From: an uncultured Paracoccaceae bacterium
GTDB lineage: Bacteria; Pseudomonadota; Alphaproteobacteria; Rhodobacterales; Rhodobacteraceae
Length of the DNA stretch: 64,000 nucleotides
Direction of reading: 5' to 3'
Assembly (NCBI GenBank): GCA_947502145.1
Contig: CANMYO010000002.1
Location: 248,001-312,000, forward strand
This document shows positions 8,096 through 17,817 of this stretch, one piece after another. The translations under genes and the position numbers were made by a program. Positions within the stretch are counted from its first letter, which is position 1. Each line of letters begins with the position of its first letter. Under the pieces are notes generated by a model, which was not told where the DNA came from, made no database searches, and was given only the letters and a program-made list of their open reading frames with translations.

Positions 8096-11000
8096 GTACC
8101 CGTCTCGCGAAAAGCGGTCGCTTTATCAATAAAAGCAAACAGGTATCGTTCACTTTTAATGGGAAGTCCCTCCAGGGTTTCGAAGGTGATACGCTGGCCT
8201 CGGCCCTGTTGGCCAATGATCAGTTGCTGGTTGGCCGGTCGTTTAAGTACCACCGCCCGCGGGGTGTTATTGCATCCGGCGCGGAAGAACCAAACGGGCT
8301 GGTCAATCTGGGCAAAGGTGCACAGTTCGAACCAAATGCGAGGGTGACAACAACAGAGCTTTTTGACGGGCTCACCGCAGAAAGCCAGAACCACTGGCCT
8401 TCGCTGGAATTTGACGTCGGTGCGATCAATACGCATCTGTCGCGGTTCTTGCCCGCGGGATTCTATTACAAGATGTTCATGTATCCGCGCGCATTCTGGA
8501 AACACGTCTATGAACCCATCATCCGCAAATCGGCGGGTCTTGGGAAAGCGCCCGTCGCGCGGGATGAAGATACCTACGAGTACTTTCATGTCCATGCGGA
8601 TGTCCTTGTTTTTGGTGGGGGAATTGCGGGTCTCGCTGCGGCGCTGGCGGCGGCGAAATCAGGTGCGCGTGTCATCCTCATGGAACAGACGGCCCATTGG
8701 GGCGGGCGGGCGCTGGTTGACCAGCCGACGATTGACGGCATGGCCGCAGAAGACTGGATTACTCAGACGGTCAAAACGCTTGAAGCGATGGATAATGTCA
8801 CACTGCGGACACGGTGTATGGGTGCAGGGGTTTATGACCACGGCTATGCGTTAGGCTATGAACGTCTGCGTGACCATACCCCTGATTCCGACGGTCCGCG
8901 CCATCGCCTTTGGCGCGTCCGGGCAGAGCAGATTGTCACAGCAACAGGCGCTATCGAACGGCCAATATCGTTTTGTTCCAATGATTTGCCCGGCGTCCTT
9001 CTTGCATCTGCTGTGCGGGACTACGTGGCCAATTTCGGCGTGTCCCTTGGTGACCGCACAATCATCGTGACCAACAATGACGATGCCTATCGCACCGCGA
9101 TCACATTGGTTGAGGAGGGGCTGACGGTCCCGGCCATTATCGACACACGCGCAAAGGCAGATGGCGAATTGCCGCAAATGGCTCGTGCAATGGGTATCCG
9201 TGTTGAGCTTGGTAAGGGGATTGCAAAGGCAAAGGGGACAAAGCGGGTCACCGGCGTCGTCCTTTGCGCCCAAGCGGGCGAAGGCGCTCCGCTTGAGGAG
9301 ATTGCCTGCGATTGCGTTGCGATGTCGGGCGGGTGGTCCCCGGTTGTGCATCTGTGGTCCCATTGCGGCGGCAAGCTGAACTGGGATGAAGATCAGGCTA
9401 TGTTCCGTCCTGACAACGAACGCCCGCCAACCGGTGCGGATGGGGCAGGCTTTGTCACCTGTGCCGGAATCGCAAATGGTCATCTCTACACGGCAGAGGG
9501 CGTGGCAGACGGCTTTGCAGCGGGTCGTGCGGCGGCAAAGGCCGCCGGGCACAGCCAGAAGCCGGGTCAGCCTCCGCACGGCGAAGATGTGCAGGAAGGG
9601 CCGATTACACCGGTCTGGATGATGCCGCAGGGCGCAGGCTATGAACTGCGCAGCAAGGCATGGCTTGACTATCAGAACGATGTCAAAGTCACGGATGTGC
9701 AACTCGCCGCCCGCGAAGGGTTTGAAAGTGTCGAACATGCCAAACGCTACACAACGTTGGGCATGGCAACGGATCAGGGAAAAATAAGCAATATCAACGG
9801 GCTTGCGATCCTTGCGGATACATTGGGGGCGGAAATCCCGGATGTTGGCACCACGACATTCCGGCCACCCTATACACCGATCAGTTTGGCCTCGATCGCG
9901 GGTCACGCCAGAAATGAGCTGTTTCAACCCATTCGCAAGACGCCAATTTCGGATTGGCACAGCGCAAACGGCGCCCATTACGAACCCGTCGGCCAGTGGC
10001 GGCGTCCCTATGCCTATCTGCGTGGCGATGAATCGGTACATGATGCGGTCAATCGCGAGGTTATCAATGCGCGCGAAAATCTCGGGCTGCTCGATGCCTC
10101 AACGCTTGGCAAACTTGTCGTCAGCGGGCCGGACGCGGGCAGATTTCTCGATATGATGTATACAAACATGATGTCGACATTGCCGGTTGGCAAATGCCGG
10201 TATGGCCTGATGTGCACTGAAAACGGCTTCCTGATGGACGATGGCGTTGTGGCGCGGATTGATGATCAGACCTGGCTTTGCCACACGACAACAGGCGGCG
10301 CAGAACGGATCCACGGCTGGATGGAAGACTGGCTGCAATGCGAATGGTGGGACTGGAAAGTCTATGTCGCCAACGTGACCGAGCAATATGCGCAAGTCGC
10401 CGTTGTTGGTCCGAATGCCCGGAAAGTGCTTGAAAAATTGGGCGGAATGGACGTTTCAAAAGAGGCGCTGCCATTCATGCAATGGGCAGATGGGCGGATT
10501 GGCGCATTTGACTGCCGCGCGTACCGGATCAGTTTTTCCGGGGAGTTGTCCTATGAAATCGCTGTCCCGGCAAGCCAAGGCGCCGCCTTCTGGAACGCCC
10601 TTCTGGACGCGGGCGCAGAATTTGGCGCAATGCCCTATGGCACTGAGGCGCTGCATATCATGCGGGCCGAAAAGGGCTTTATCATGATTGGTGACGAAAC
10701 CGATGGCACAGTGATTCCGCAGGATCTGAATCTGCAATGGGCACTGTCCAAGAAAAAGGACGACTACCTTGGCAAGCGTGCGCACCTGCGGTCGCATATG
10801 GCCAGCCCTGACCGCTGGAAACTTGTCGGGCTCAAGACGTTGGACGGGTCCGTTCTTGAAGATGGCGCATATGCCATTGCCGACGGGACCAACGCGAACG
10901 GGCAGGGGAATACTCAGGGGCGCGTAACCTCAACCTACTATTCGCCCACATTGAAGCGCGGAATCGCAATGGGGTTGGTGCATAACGGCCCGTCGCGGAT

Positions 11001-11103
11001 GGGCGAGGTGATCTCATTCACCCGGATCGGTGCGGCGCCGGTGCAAGCGCGTATCGTTGATCCGGTGTTCGTCGACAAAGACGGGGAAAAGCAAAATGTC
11101 TGA
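8092..11103 (+). CDS. soxA: Sarcosine oxidase subunit alpha
   Basis: SoxA, 1003 residues, is the large subunit. The N-terminal ~100 residues form the ferredoxin-like region with SFKYHRPRG. An NAD-binding fold starts at DVLVFGGGIAGLAAALAAA. The last ~400 residues are a GcvT-like aminomethyltransferase domain (LGLLDASTLGKLVVSGPDAG) that takes the methylene group to folate. I chose the ATG at 8092, which overlaps the soxD stop; an in-frame start at 8071 would add seven residues. It overlaps soxG at its end by 8 bases. Confidence 0.95.
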   Translation: MSTRLAKSGRFINKSKQVSFTFNGKSLQGFEGDTLASALLANDQLLVGRSFKYHRPRGVIASGAEEPNGLVNLGKGAQFEPNARVTTTELFDGLTAESQNHWPSLEFDVGAINTHLSRFLPAGFYYKMFMYPRAFWKHVYEPIIRKSAGLGKAPVARDEDTYEYFHVHADVLVFGGGIAGLAAALAAAKSGARVILMEQTAHWGGRALVDQPTIDGMAAEDWITQTVKTLEAMDNVTLRTRCMGAGVYDHGYALGYERLRDHTPDSDGPRHRLWRVRAEQIVTATGAIERPISFCSNDLPGVLLASAVRDYVANFGVSLGDRTIIVTNNDDAYRTAITLVEEGLTVPAIIDTRAKADGELPQMARAMGIRVELGKGIAKAKGTKRVTGVVLCAQAGEGAPLEEIACDCVAMSGGWSPVVHLWSHCGGKLNWDEDQAMFRPDNERPPTGADGAGFVTCAGIANGHLYTAEGVADGFAAGRAAAKAAGHSQKPGQPPHGEDVQEGPITPVWMMPQGAGYELRSKAWLDYQNDVKVTDVQLAAREGFESVEHAKRYTTLGMATDQGKISNINGLAILADTLGAEIPDVGTTTFRPPYTPISLASIAGHARNELFQPIRKTPISDWHSANGAHYEPVGQWRRPYAYLRGDESVHDAVNREVINARENLGLLDASTLGKLVVSGPDAGRFLDMMYTNMMSTLPVGKCRYGLMCTENGFLMDDGVVARIDDQTWLCHTTTGGAERIHGWMEDWLQCEWWDWKVYVANVTEQYAQVAVVGPNARKVLEKLGGMDVSKEALPFMQWADGRIGAFDCRAYRISFSGELSYEIAVPASQGAAFWNALLDAGAEFGAMPYGTEALHIMRAEKGFIMIGDETDGTVIPQDLNLQWALSKKKDDYLGKRAHLRSHMASPDRWKLVGLKTLDGSVLEDGAYAIADGTNANGQGNTQGRVTSTYYSPTLKRGIAMGLVHNGPSRMGEVISFTRIGAAPVQARIVDPVFVDKDGEKQNV

Positions 11104-11671
11104 TGTGGTAAGCGCCCTGAACGGGAAATCTATGCCCGGCGATGTCACCATAACCGAAGCCGGCCTGCGCGGTATGATTACTTTGCGGGGTGATCTGGGC
11201 AACAGCCGGGTAAGGTCGGTTTGCACCGGTTTGACCGGCGTTGATTTTCCGCTGCAGGGGCAGGCAAACTGCGTCGGAGAGCAGGGTCTTGCCTGGATGT
11301 CACCTGATGAGGTGTTGGTGCTTGTCCGTCATGATGCCGTTGACGCAGCACTGGCCAAGATTGCGAACAGTTTGAAAAATCAACATCACCTTGCGGTCAA
11401 CGTCTCTGATGCGCGCGCTGTGATTATGGTTGAAGGCGCGTTTGCCCGCGATGTCATCGCACGACTGGCACCGGCTGATCTGCATCCTCAAAGCTTTGCG
11501 ACGGGCACAATCCGGCGCACGCGGCTTGGGCAAATTGCCGCGGCCTTCTGGATGCGCGACGAGACAACATTCGAAGTCATTTGTTTTCGGTCAGTGGCCC
11601 AATATGCCTTTGATATGCTTGCCAATGCCGCCGCTGCGGGGCCAGTCGGACACTTTCCGGCAGCGCAATAA
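11096..11671 (+). CDS. soxG: Sarcosine oxidase subunit gamma
   Basis: SoxG, 191 residues, is the fourth subunit of heterotetrameric sarcosine oxidase and resembles part of the GcvT fold. It carries the typical GLRGMITLRGDL and CVGEQGLAWMSPDE blocks and the FEVICFRSVAQY ending. The ATG at 11096 overlaps the soxA stop by 8 bases. It closes the soxB-(small gene)-soxD-soxA-soxG operon; no folate enzyme gene such as glyA or purU follows within the window. Confidence 0.9.
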   Translation: MSDVVSALNGKSMPGDVTITEAGLRGMITLRGDLGNSRVRSVCTGLTGVDFPLQGQANCVGEQGLAWMSPDEVLVLVRHDAVDAALAKIANSLKNQHHLAVNVSDARAVIMVEGAFARDVIARLAPADLHPQSFATGTIRRTRLGQIAAAFWMRDETTFEVICFRSVAQYAFDMLANAAAAGPVGHFPAAQ

Positions 11672-11750
11672 CCGCAATTCGGGGTTGACCCCGCAGGCAA
11701 TCACGCTTTGTTAAGCGGCAACGCAAAACCAATTGAACAGGGGGCTGATT

Positions 11751-12350
11751 ATGGCTTTTGAACTTCCCGACCTTCCCTATGCACATGATGCGCTGGCGTC
11801 CAAAGGCATGTCCGCCGAAACGCTGGAATACCACCATGACCTGCACCACAACGCTTATGTCACCAATGGCAATGCAGCGATTGCTGGCACCGAGTGGGAG
11901 GGGAAATCCCTCGAAGAGATCATCACCGGCACCTATGACAGCACATCCGTTGCGCAGAACGGTATCTTCAACAACATCAGCCAGTTGTGGAACCACAATC
12001 AGTTCTGGGAAATGATGGGGCCGGGCGACAACGGCATGCCCGGTGAACTGGAAAAAGCGTTGACTGAAAACTTTGGCTCGGTCGATGAGTTCAAGAAACA
12101 GTTCAGCGCTGCTGGTGCCGGGCAATTCGGATCGGGCTGGTGCTGGCTGGTCAAAAAAGCGGATGGGGCGTTGGCTGTTACCAAGACAGAGAACGGCGTG
12201 AACCCGCTGTGCTTTGGTCAGACAGCGCTGCTTGGATGTGATGTGTGGGAGCATTCCTATTACATCGACTATCGCAACAAGCGCCCGGCCTATCTGACGA
12301 ACTTCCTCGACAATCTGGTCAACTGGGAAAACGTCGCTTCACGTATGTAG
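11751..12350 (+). CDS. sodB: Superoxide dismutase, Fe type
   Basis: This 199-residue protein is an iron/manganese superoxide dismutase. The metal ligands are His28 (YHHDLHH), His82 (WNHNQFW), Asp164 and His168 (CDVWEHSYY). Gln78 just before WNH is the position used by iron enzymes, so the Fe type is favoured. The ATG at 11751 gives the family N-terminus MAFELPDLPY. A clear intrinsic terminator follows. Confidence 0.95.
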   Translation: MAFELPDLPYAHDALASKGMSAETLEYHHDLHHNAYVTNGNAAIAGTEWEGKSLEEIITGTYDSTSVAQNGIFNNISQLWNHNQFWEMMGPGDNGMPGELEKALTENFGSVDEFKKQFSAAGAGQFGSGWCWLVKKADGALAVTKTENGVNPLCFGQTALLGCDVWEHSYYIDYRNKRPAYLTNFLDNLVNWENVASRM

Positions 12351-12370
12351 GCAGACCTAATATGGTTGAA

Positions 12371-12398
12371 AAGGGCGCGGGGCATTCCGCGCCTTTTT
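12371..12398 (+). terminator. Intrinsic terminator of sodB
   Basis: GGCGCGG (12374-12380) pairs perfectly with CCGCGCC (12387-12393) around a six-base loop, followed by TTTTT. It lies 24 bases past the sodB stop. Confidence 0.85.
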
Positions 12399-12422
12399 GC
12401 TGTCTCACAGCCCCGATAGCCG

Positions 12423-12983
12423 TTACGCCGTCCCTGTCGCCGCAAGCAGGTCAATCACCGCCGCGGGGCTGGCAACCACGTCAATGAAGTCAACGATCTC
12501 CTGATTGGCAAAGCCCTCAGCGACAACATGATCAAGCAGCGCCATCAACTTGTCCCAATAACCGTTGATGTTCAGCAGGATGATCGGCTTGTCATGCAGG
12601 CCTAGCTGGCGCCAGGTCAGCACCTCAAACAGTTCATCCAGTGATCCCGCACCGCCGGGCATCACAACAACCGCATCGCAGTTCATGAACATGACTTTTT
12701 TGCGCTCGTGCATGGTTTCGGTCACGATAAAACTTGTCAGGTCTTCCTTTCCGACCTCCCAGGCGCGCAGATGTGCAGGTATGACCCCAAAGGTTTCGCC
12801 GCCTTCGCTTTGTGCCGCCCGCGCAACCGTGCCCATCAGGCCGACGTCCCCTGCGCCATAAACCAGCCGCCAACCGGCTTTGGCAATGCCGCTGCCCAAG
12901 GTGGCAGCGTCGCGCTTGTACCGTGGATCGCGCCCATCACGAGAGCCGCAATAGACGCAGACGGACAATTTCTTTTTGGACAT
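12423..12983 (-). CDS. LOG family protein, nucleotide 5'-monophosphate phosphoribohydrolase
   Basis: The 186-residue protein is of the LOG/TIGR00730 family. Members cleave cytokinin riboside 5'-monophosphates or related nucleotides. The catalytic and nucleotide motifs are visible: YCGSRDG near the start, MHERKKVM (91-98), and MPGGAGSLDELFE (108-120). In bacteria the physiological substrate is usually uncertain. It converges on sodB across the terminator at 12371. Confidence 0.9.
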   Translation of the reverse strand: MSKKKLSVCVYCGSRDGRDPRYKRDAATLGSGIAKAGWRLVYGAGDVGLMGTVARAAQSEGGETFGVIPAHLRAWEVGKEDLTSFIVTETMHERKKVMFMNCDAVVVMPGGAGSLDELFEVLTWRQLGLHDKPIILLNINGYWDKLMALLDHVVAEGFANQEIVDFIDVVASPAAVIDLLAATGTA

Positions 12984-13102
12984 AACGTGCTCTCAATGCT
13001 GTGTGAGGACCCTTTGACCCGTGATAGCCCCGTTGCTATGCTCTCTCAACCAAAGAGCGTTCAGCGGTTTTTGGGTCTGGGGCGAACAATATCGGGACGA
13101 GT

Positions 13103-14557
13103 ATGATGGCATCGAATGCGAGCCAGTTGGCACTGGGCGCCGTGGCTGCGGCGGCAGTTGGATTGGCGGTTATCGCGCTTGTGCCGGGGCCAGAGAAACG
13201 CGCCCAAACTGCGGTTGAAGAAGTCACCGCGGATCTGGTCTCAGACTCCGCGGCTGCGGTGCAGGATGATGCGACAATTGAAGGGGGTACCGCCCCAGCC
13301 GCGGATCAGACAACAGCGGAAACCGAAACCGCCACAGCAATGGCCGATCGTGGAGCCTCAGCAAACGCGGTGCCGCCACGGCTCGATTCATTCTTTATGG
13401 AAAAGGACGGTGTGGCGACAATTGCGGGCCGCGCTGAAGCGGGCCAAATGGTGCAGATCATGCTTGCGGGGGTGAAGGTGGCCGAGGTTGTCGCGGATGC
13501 CGGTGGCAGTTTTGCGACCGTTGTTGTGCTTGATGCCTCCGCTGATCCGCGCAGACTGACCTTGCTTGGAGATGTTAACGGCGAAAAAATTGCATCGGAT
13601 CAATCTTTTATGGTCGCGCCGACAACCGGACTTGTGACCGACCCGGATGAAGACAAGGGTGCTGTCGTCGTGGGGGCTGTGACCTCCGTCGAAGACCCAC
13701 CTGCTGATACCGTGCCAGAACAAGCGACCGCGCTTGCCGAACCTGTGCTGATAGACGGTGACAACGCTACTCCCCCTGAACCAGATGATGAAGTTGCCGT
13801 GGCCAGCCTGGATACCGGATCTGACACAGCCGAACCGCCCTCCACCGCGACCGCCATAACAGAGCCCCAGGTCGCAGACACAGCGGACGCACCGGCTGTT
13901 GCGTCAGACGCCCCACAAGCGACCGAACCCACCGTTGCGACATCTGACGTGCCGCAATCCGCGCGCGAGAACACGGGTGCTGACGCAACCGCGGATGAGA
14001 CGCCATCGACTCCAACAGTGATTGTCGCAGATGACACAGGCGTGCGTGTTGTTCAAAACGGTGGGGCCCCCAGCGTCATGTCTGCAATTGCGCTGGACAC
14101 GATCACCTATGACCCTGACGGCGAGGTGATCCTTGCCGGTCGTGCCATGGGTAACGGCTTTGTACGGGTCTATATCGACAACCGACCCGTCACGACGTCG
14201 CGCATTGCAGCAGGCGGCTGGCAGACCGACCTGCCAGAAGTGGATACCGGTGTTTATACGTTGCGGATTGACGAGGTTGACGCCGACGGTGCGGTCGTCA
14301 GCAGGATCGAAACGCCATTCAAACGCGAAGAACCTGAAGCGGTCGCCGCGGTTATGGCCGATGACACGGCCGCCGATGGTTTTGATGTCGCTGTGCGCAC
14401 TGTTCAACCCGGCGCCACGCTTTGGGCAATCGCGAAGGAAGAGCTTGGCGACGGAATCCTTTACGTCGCGGTTTACGACGCAAACCGTGACCTCATCCGC
14501 GACCCCGACCTGATCTATCCCGGCCAGGTGTTTCGGATCCCCCAGGCCAACGAATAG
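13103..14557 (+). CDS. LysM peptidoglycan-binding protein with Ala/Thr/Glu-rich linker
   Basis: This 484-residue envelope protein starts with a hydrophobic segment (about 7-28). A long low-complexity stretch rich in Ala, Thr, Asp and Pro follows, then a beta-rich Ig-like region around VILAGRAMGNGFVRVYIDN. It ends in a LysM domain (VQPGATLWAIAKEELGDG to IYPGQVFRIPQ). It is expected to be anchored in the inner membrane and to touch peptidoglycan. Two adjacent ATGs at 13103 and 13106 are both possible starts. Such proteins recur in Rhodobacterales without an assigned function. Confidence 0.8.
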   Translation: MMASNASQLALGAVAAAAVGLAVIALVPGPEKRAQTAVEEVTADLVSDSAAAVQDDATIEGGTAPAADQTTAETETATAMADRGASANAVPPRLDSFFMEKDGVATIAGRAEAGQMVQIMLAGVKVAEVVADAGGSFATVVVLDASADPRRLTLLGDVNGEKIASDQSFMVAPTTGLVTDPDEDKGAVVVGAVTSVEDPPADTVPEQATALAEPVLIDGDNATPPEPDDEVAVASLDTGSDTAEPPSTATAITEPQVADTADAPAVASDAPQATEPTVATSDVPQSARENTGADATADETPSTPTVIVADDTGVRVVQNGGAPSVMSAIALDTITYDPDGEVILAGRAMGNGFVRVYIDNRPVTTSRIAAGGWQTDLPEVDTGVYTLRIDEVDADGAVVSRIETPFKREEPEAVAAVMADDTAADGFDVAVRTVQPGATLWAIAKEELGDGILYVAVYDANRDLIRDPDLIYPGQVFRIPQANE

Positions 14558-14619
14558 CATTGCAGGTCTGGTCCTCATCCACAGAACCCTCTACCTAGGG
14601 TCTCTGACCGGAGAGACCT

Positions 14620-16443
14620 ATGCGCCGACTTCCCAAAACCAAAGCCAATATCCAGAATACCGCCCGCATTCAGGGCTGGTCTGTGATCCGCCGGGTTGTA
14701 CCCTATCTCTGGCCGCAAAATGCGACCACGATCCGGGTGCGGGTGATCGCGGCGCTGATCGTGCTCTTGTTGTCCAAGGTTATCGCCGTCACAACGCCGG
14801 TGTTCTACAAGCAGGCTGTTGATGCGCTTGCCCCCGATGGCGGTGACCCGGCAACGTTTCTGGCGCTTGGCGCAGTGGGGCTGACAATCGCATATGGCAT
14901 TGCCCGCCTGATGACGGTTGGGTTTCAACAGCTAAGAGATGTAATCTTTACCCGCGTTGGCCAGCGCGCCCTGCGCAAACTGGCGTTGGAAACCTTCACA
15001 CATATTCACCGTCTTTCGATGCGATATCATATCACCCGCAAGACTGGCGGTCTTAGCCGGGTGATCGAACGCGGTGTGAAGGGGGTGGATTTCCTGCTGC
15101 GGTTCCTGCTTTTCAGCATGGGTCCGCTGGTGCTGGAACTGCTGATGATCTCGGCCATATTGTTTTTCCTGTTCGACGTTTGGTATCTCGCTGTGGTGGT
15201 CCTGACCATCGCGCTATACGTCTGGTTTACATTCAAGGTCACGGAATGGCGGGTCAAAATCCGCAAAGAGATGAACGATCAGGACACGGATGCCAACCAA
15301 AAGGCGATCGACAGTCTTCTGAACTTTGAAACGGTCAAATACTTCGGCGCAGAGCGATGGGAAGCGGATCGCTACGACAGCGCTATGCGCAACTATGAAA
15401 CAGCGGCGATCAAGACGAACTATTCGCTCGCCTTCCTGAACTTTGGTCAGTCCCTGCTGATCACATCAGGACTGGTGGCGGTCATGGTGATGGCCGCAAT
15501 GGGCGTGCAGAATGGCACGCTATCGGTCGGCGATTTTGTGATGGTGAACGCCTACATGATCCAGATCACGATGCCATTGAACTTCCTCGGTACGGTCTAT
15601 CGCGAAATTCGCCAGGCGCTGATTGATATGGGCGACATGTTCGACCTGCTGGAACAACCGGCAGAGGTGCAAGACAAACCGGGGGCCAAGCCGCTGAACG
15701 TGCAGGGCGGGGCTGTCCGGCTTGAGAATGTGGCCTTTGGTTACGATCCCGAACGTATGATCCTGAAGGGCATCACCATCGACGTTGAACCGGGGCAGAC
15801 TGTGGCGATTGTCGGCTCTTCCGGGTCAGGCAAGTCCACAATTGGGCGCCTTCTGTTTCGGTTCTACGACGTGGGCGCTGGGGCGTTGACGATTGATGGT
15901 CAGGATGTGCGCGACGTCACGCAGGAAAGTCTGCATGCAGAGATCGGTGTCGTGCCGCAGGATACCGTGTTGTTTAACGACACCGTGCATTACAACATCG
16001 CCTACGGCCGTCCTGGCGCGACAGAGGCAGAAATACGCGATGCAGCCCGGGCTGCCAAGATTCACGACTTCATCATGTCCCTGCCAGAAGGTTATGACAC
16101 CACAGTGGGTGAACGGGGACTCAAGCTTTCTGGCGGTGAAAAGCAACGTGTCGGTATTGCCCGGACCTTGCTGAAAAATCCGCCAATCCTGCTCTTGGAC
16201 GAGGCGACCTCAGCGCTTGATACGGAAACCGAAATGGAAATTCAGGCAGAGCTGAAAGCCATGGGCGAAGGGCGGACCGTGATTACGATTGCGCATCGCC
16301 TGTCGACGATCGCAGACGCGGACCGTATCGTTGTTCTCGAAGATGGCGTGATCGTCGAAGAGGGCACGCATGACATGTTGCTGTCCCGCGATGGACGTTA
16401 TGCCCACCTGTGGAACCGGCAGGAAAGCGAAGAGGCAGCCTAG
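14620..16443 (+). CDS. ABC transporter permease/ATP-binding protein, Atm1/ABCB7 type
   Basis: This half-transporter of 607 residues fuses a six-helix exporter domain to an ATPase. The Walker A motif is GSSGSGKST, the signature LSGGEKQR and Walker B ILLLDEATSALD. The N-terminus (IRRVVPYLWP) and the block SLLNFETVKYFGAE are typical of Atm1-like exporters, which export glutathione conjugates or iron-sulfur precursors and in bacteria give heavy-metal tolerance. A good site GGAGAG precedes the ATG. It should act as a homodimer in the inner membrane. Confidence 0.9.
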   Translation: MRRLPKTKANIQNTARIQGWSVIRRVVPYLWPQNATTIRVRVIAALIVLLLSKVIAVTTPVFYKQAVDALAPDGGDPATFLALGAVGLTIAYGIARLMTVGFQQLRDVIFTRVGQRALRKLALETFTHIHRLSMRYHITRKTGGLSRVIERGVKGVDFLLRFLLFSMGPLVLELLMISAILFFLFDVWYLAVVVLTIALYVWFTFKVTEWRVKIRKEMNDQDTDANQKAIDSLLNFETVKYFGAERWEADRYDSAMRNYETAAIKTNYSLAFLNFGQSLLITSGLVAVMVMAAMGVQNGTLSVGDFVMVNAYMIQITMPLNFLGTVYREIRQALIDMGDMFDLLEQPAEVQDKPGAKPLNVQGGAVRLENVAFGYDPERMILKGITIDVEPGQTVAIVGSSGSGKSTIGRLLFRFYDVGAGALTIDGQDVRDVTQESLHAEIGVVPQDTVLFNDTVHYNIAYGRPGATEAEIRDAARAAKIHDFIMSLPEGYDTTVGERGLKLSGGEKQRVGIARTLLKNPPILLLDEATSALDTETEMEIQAELKAMGEGRTVITIAHRLSTIADADRIVVLEDGVIVEEGTHDMLLSRDGRYAHLWNRQESEEAA

Positions 16444-16614
16444 CCGATCAACCAGACAATTTATGGCGCAACGTGCTGATCCGGTGGTGCTATTCCGCTG
16501 AAGAGGTGCCGCGCATATTCTCGGATCAGGCGTTTGCCGCGGCGCAATCGCCGGTTGCAGTGTGGACCGTAGCGGCATAGCGTCTGTCCGATCCACCCAT
16601 TGAAGGCGAATCCC

Positions 16615-17811
16615 ATGACCCTGTTCCGTGCAGCACTTGTACTGGGCCTGCTATCTGCTGTTGGCCCCTTCGCGATCGACATGTATCTCCCGGCGATGCC
16701 TGCCATTGCCACGGCGCTGGATGCGGATGTGGCCGCGGTGCAATGGACGTTGACCGCGTATTTTGTCGCCTTTGGCCTGTCGCAACTGGTCTATGGGCCT
16801 TGGGCAGATCAGGTTGGCCGCAAGACGCCGCTTTATGTTGGCATCACGATTTTTATCGCCGGGTCAATCGGTTGTGCGCTCGCGCCCTCAATTGTGGCCT
16901 TGGCCGCGTTTCGGTTTTTGCAGGGTTTGGGCGGTGCTGTGCTGATGGTGGTGCCGCGGGCCGTAATTCGTGACATGCACACAGGGACGCAGGCCACGAA
17001 GTTGATGGCAATGGTCATGCTGGTGATTTCCGTGTCGCCGATGCTTGCGCCGCTTGCGGGCAGCGGAATGATTGCCTTTGGCAGCTGGCGGCTGATCTTC
17101 TGGGCGCTTGCCGCGGCGGCGATCCTTAGCCTGTTTATCACGGCCAAGGCCCTGCCAGAGACACTGGCTCCTGAAAACCGTGTGCCAGTCAACGTGCGAT
17201 CGCTGTTGCGGGGCGGGCGGGTTCTTTTGACGGACCCGATCTTCATGGGGCTGACGTTCATCGGCGGCTTTGGCTTTGCCAGTTTCATGGTCTTCATCGC
17301 CAGCGCTGCCTTTGTTTATACCGACCAGTTCGGCCTGACCCCGCTTGGTTTTTCCATCGCATTTGCAATCAATGCAGTTGGTTTTTTCGGCGCATCACAG
17401 GCAGCAGGCCCACTGGGTGAGAAATATGGCATACTGCCGGTCATGCGTTGGGCCGTGATCGGGTTCGCAACATTTACCATTGGGTTGTTCGCTTTGATCC
17501 AATTGGGATATGTCAGCCTCCCCCTGGTCGTGATGGGGCTGTTTTTGGCCAATGCCTGCCTTGGGCTGATCATTCCCACCACCATGGTCATGGCACTGGA
17601 CAATCACGGCGACATTGCCGGGCTCGCTTCATCTCTGGGGGGCACGTTGCAGATGCTAACCGGCGGCGTAATGGTTGTCTTTACCGGCATGTTCTTTGAC
17701 GGAACAGCCGCGCCGATGGTGGGTGCGATCGCGGCCTGCGCGGTTCTCGCGCTCGTGTTGGCGCTTCGCACCTTTGTGCAGATGGGCCGCACCCCCGCGG
17801 GGACGGCCTGA
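16615..17811 (+). CDS. Bcr/CflA family drug exporter (MFS)
   Basis: This 398-residue major facilitator protein has about twelve hydrophobic segments. The family marks are FAIDMYLPAMPAI in the first loop and GPWADQVGRKT after helix 2. Bcr/CflA proteins export drugs such as bicyclomycin or small metabolites in exchange for protons. The ATG at 16615 is preferred over a TTG at 16600. The gene converges on the RND permease with only six bases between. Confidence 0.88.
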   Translation: MTLFRAALVLGLLSAVGPFAIDMYLPAMPAIATALDADVAAVQWTLTAYFVAFGLSQLVYGPWADQVGRKTPLYVGITIFIAGSIGCALAPSIVALAAFRFLQGLGGAVLMVVPRAVIRDMHTGTQATKLMAMVMLVISVSPMLAPLAGSGMIAFGSWRLIFWALAAAAILSLFITAKALPETLAPENRVPVNVRSLLRGGRVLLTDPIFMGLTFIGGFGFASFMVFIASAAFVYTDQFGLTPLGFSIAFAINAVGFFGASQAAGPLGEKYGILPVMRWAVIGFATFTIGLFALIQLGYVSLPLVVMGLFLANACLGLIIPTTMVMALDNHGDIAGLASSLGGTLQMLTGGVMVVFTGMFFDGTAAPMVGAIAACAVLALVLALRTFVQMGRTPAGTA

Positions 17812-17817
17812 GCGTTG

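Noticed and set aside
13740-14030. Possible frameshift or foreign segment in the LysM protein linker
   Set aside because: The stretch is low-complexity Ala/Thr/Asp/Pro coding in one frame to an intact LysM domain, which is normal for such linkers.
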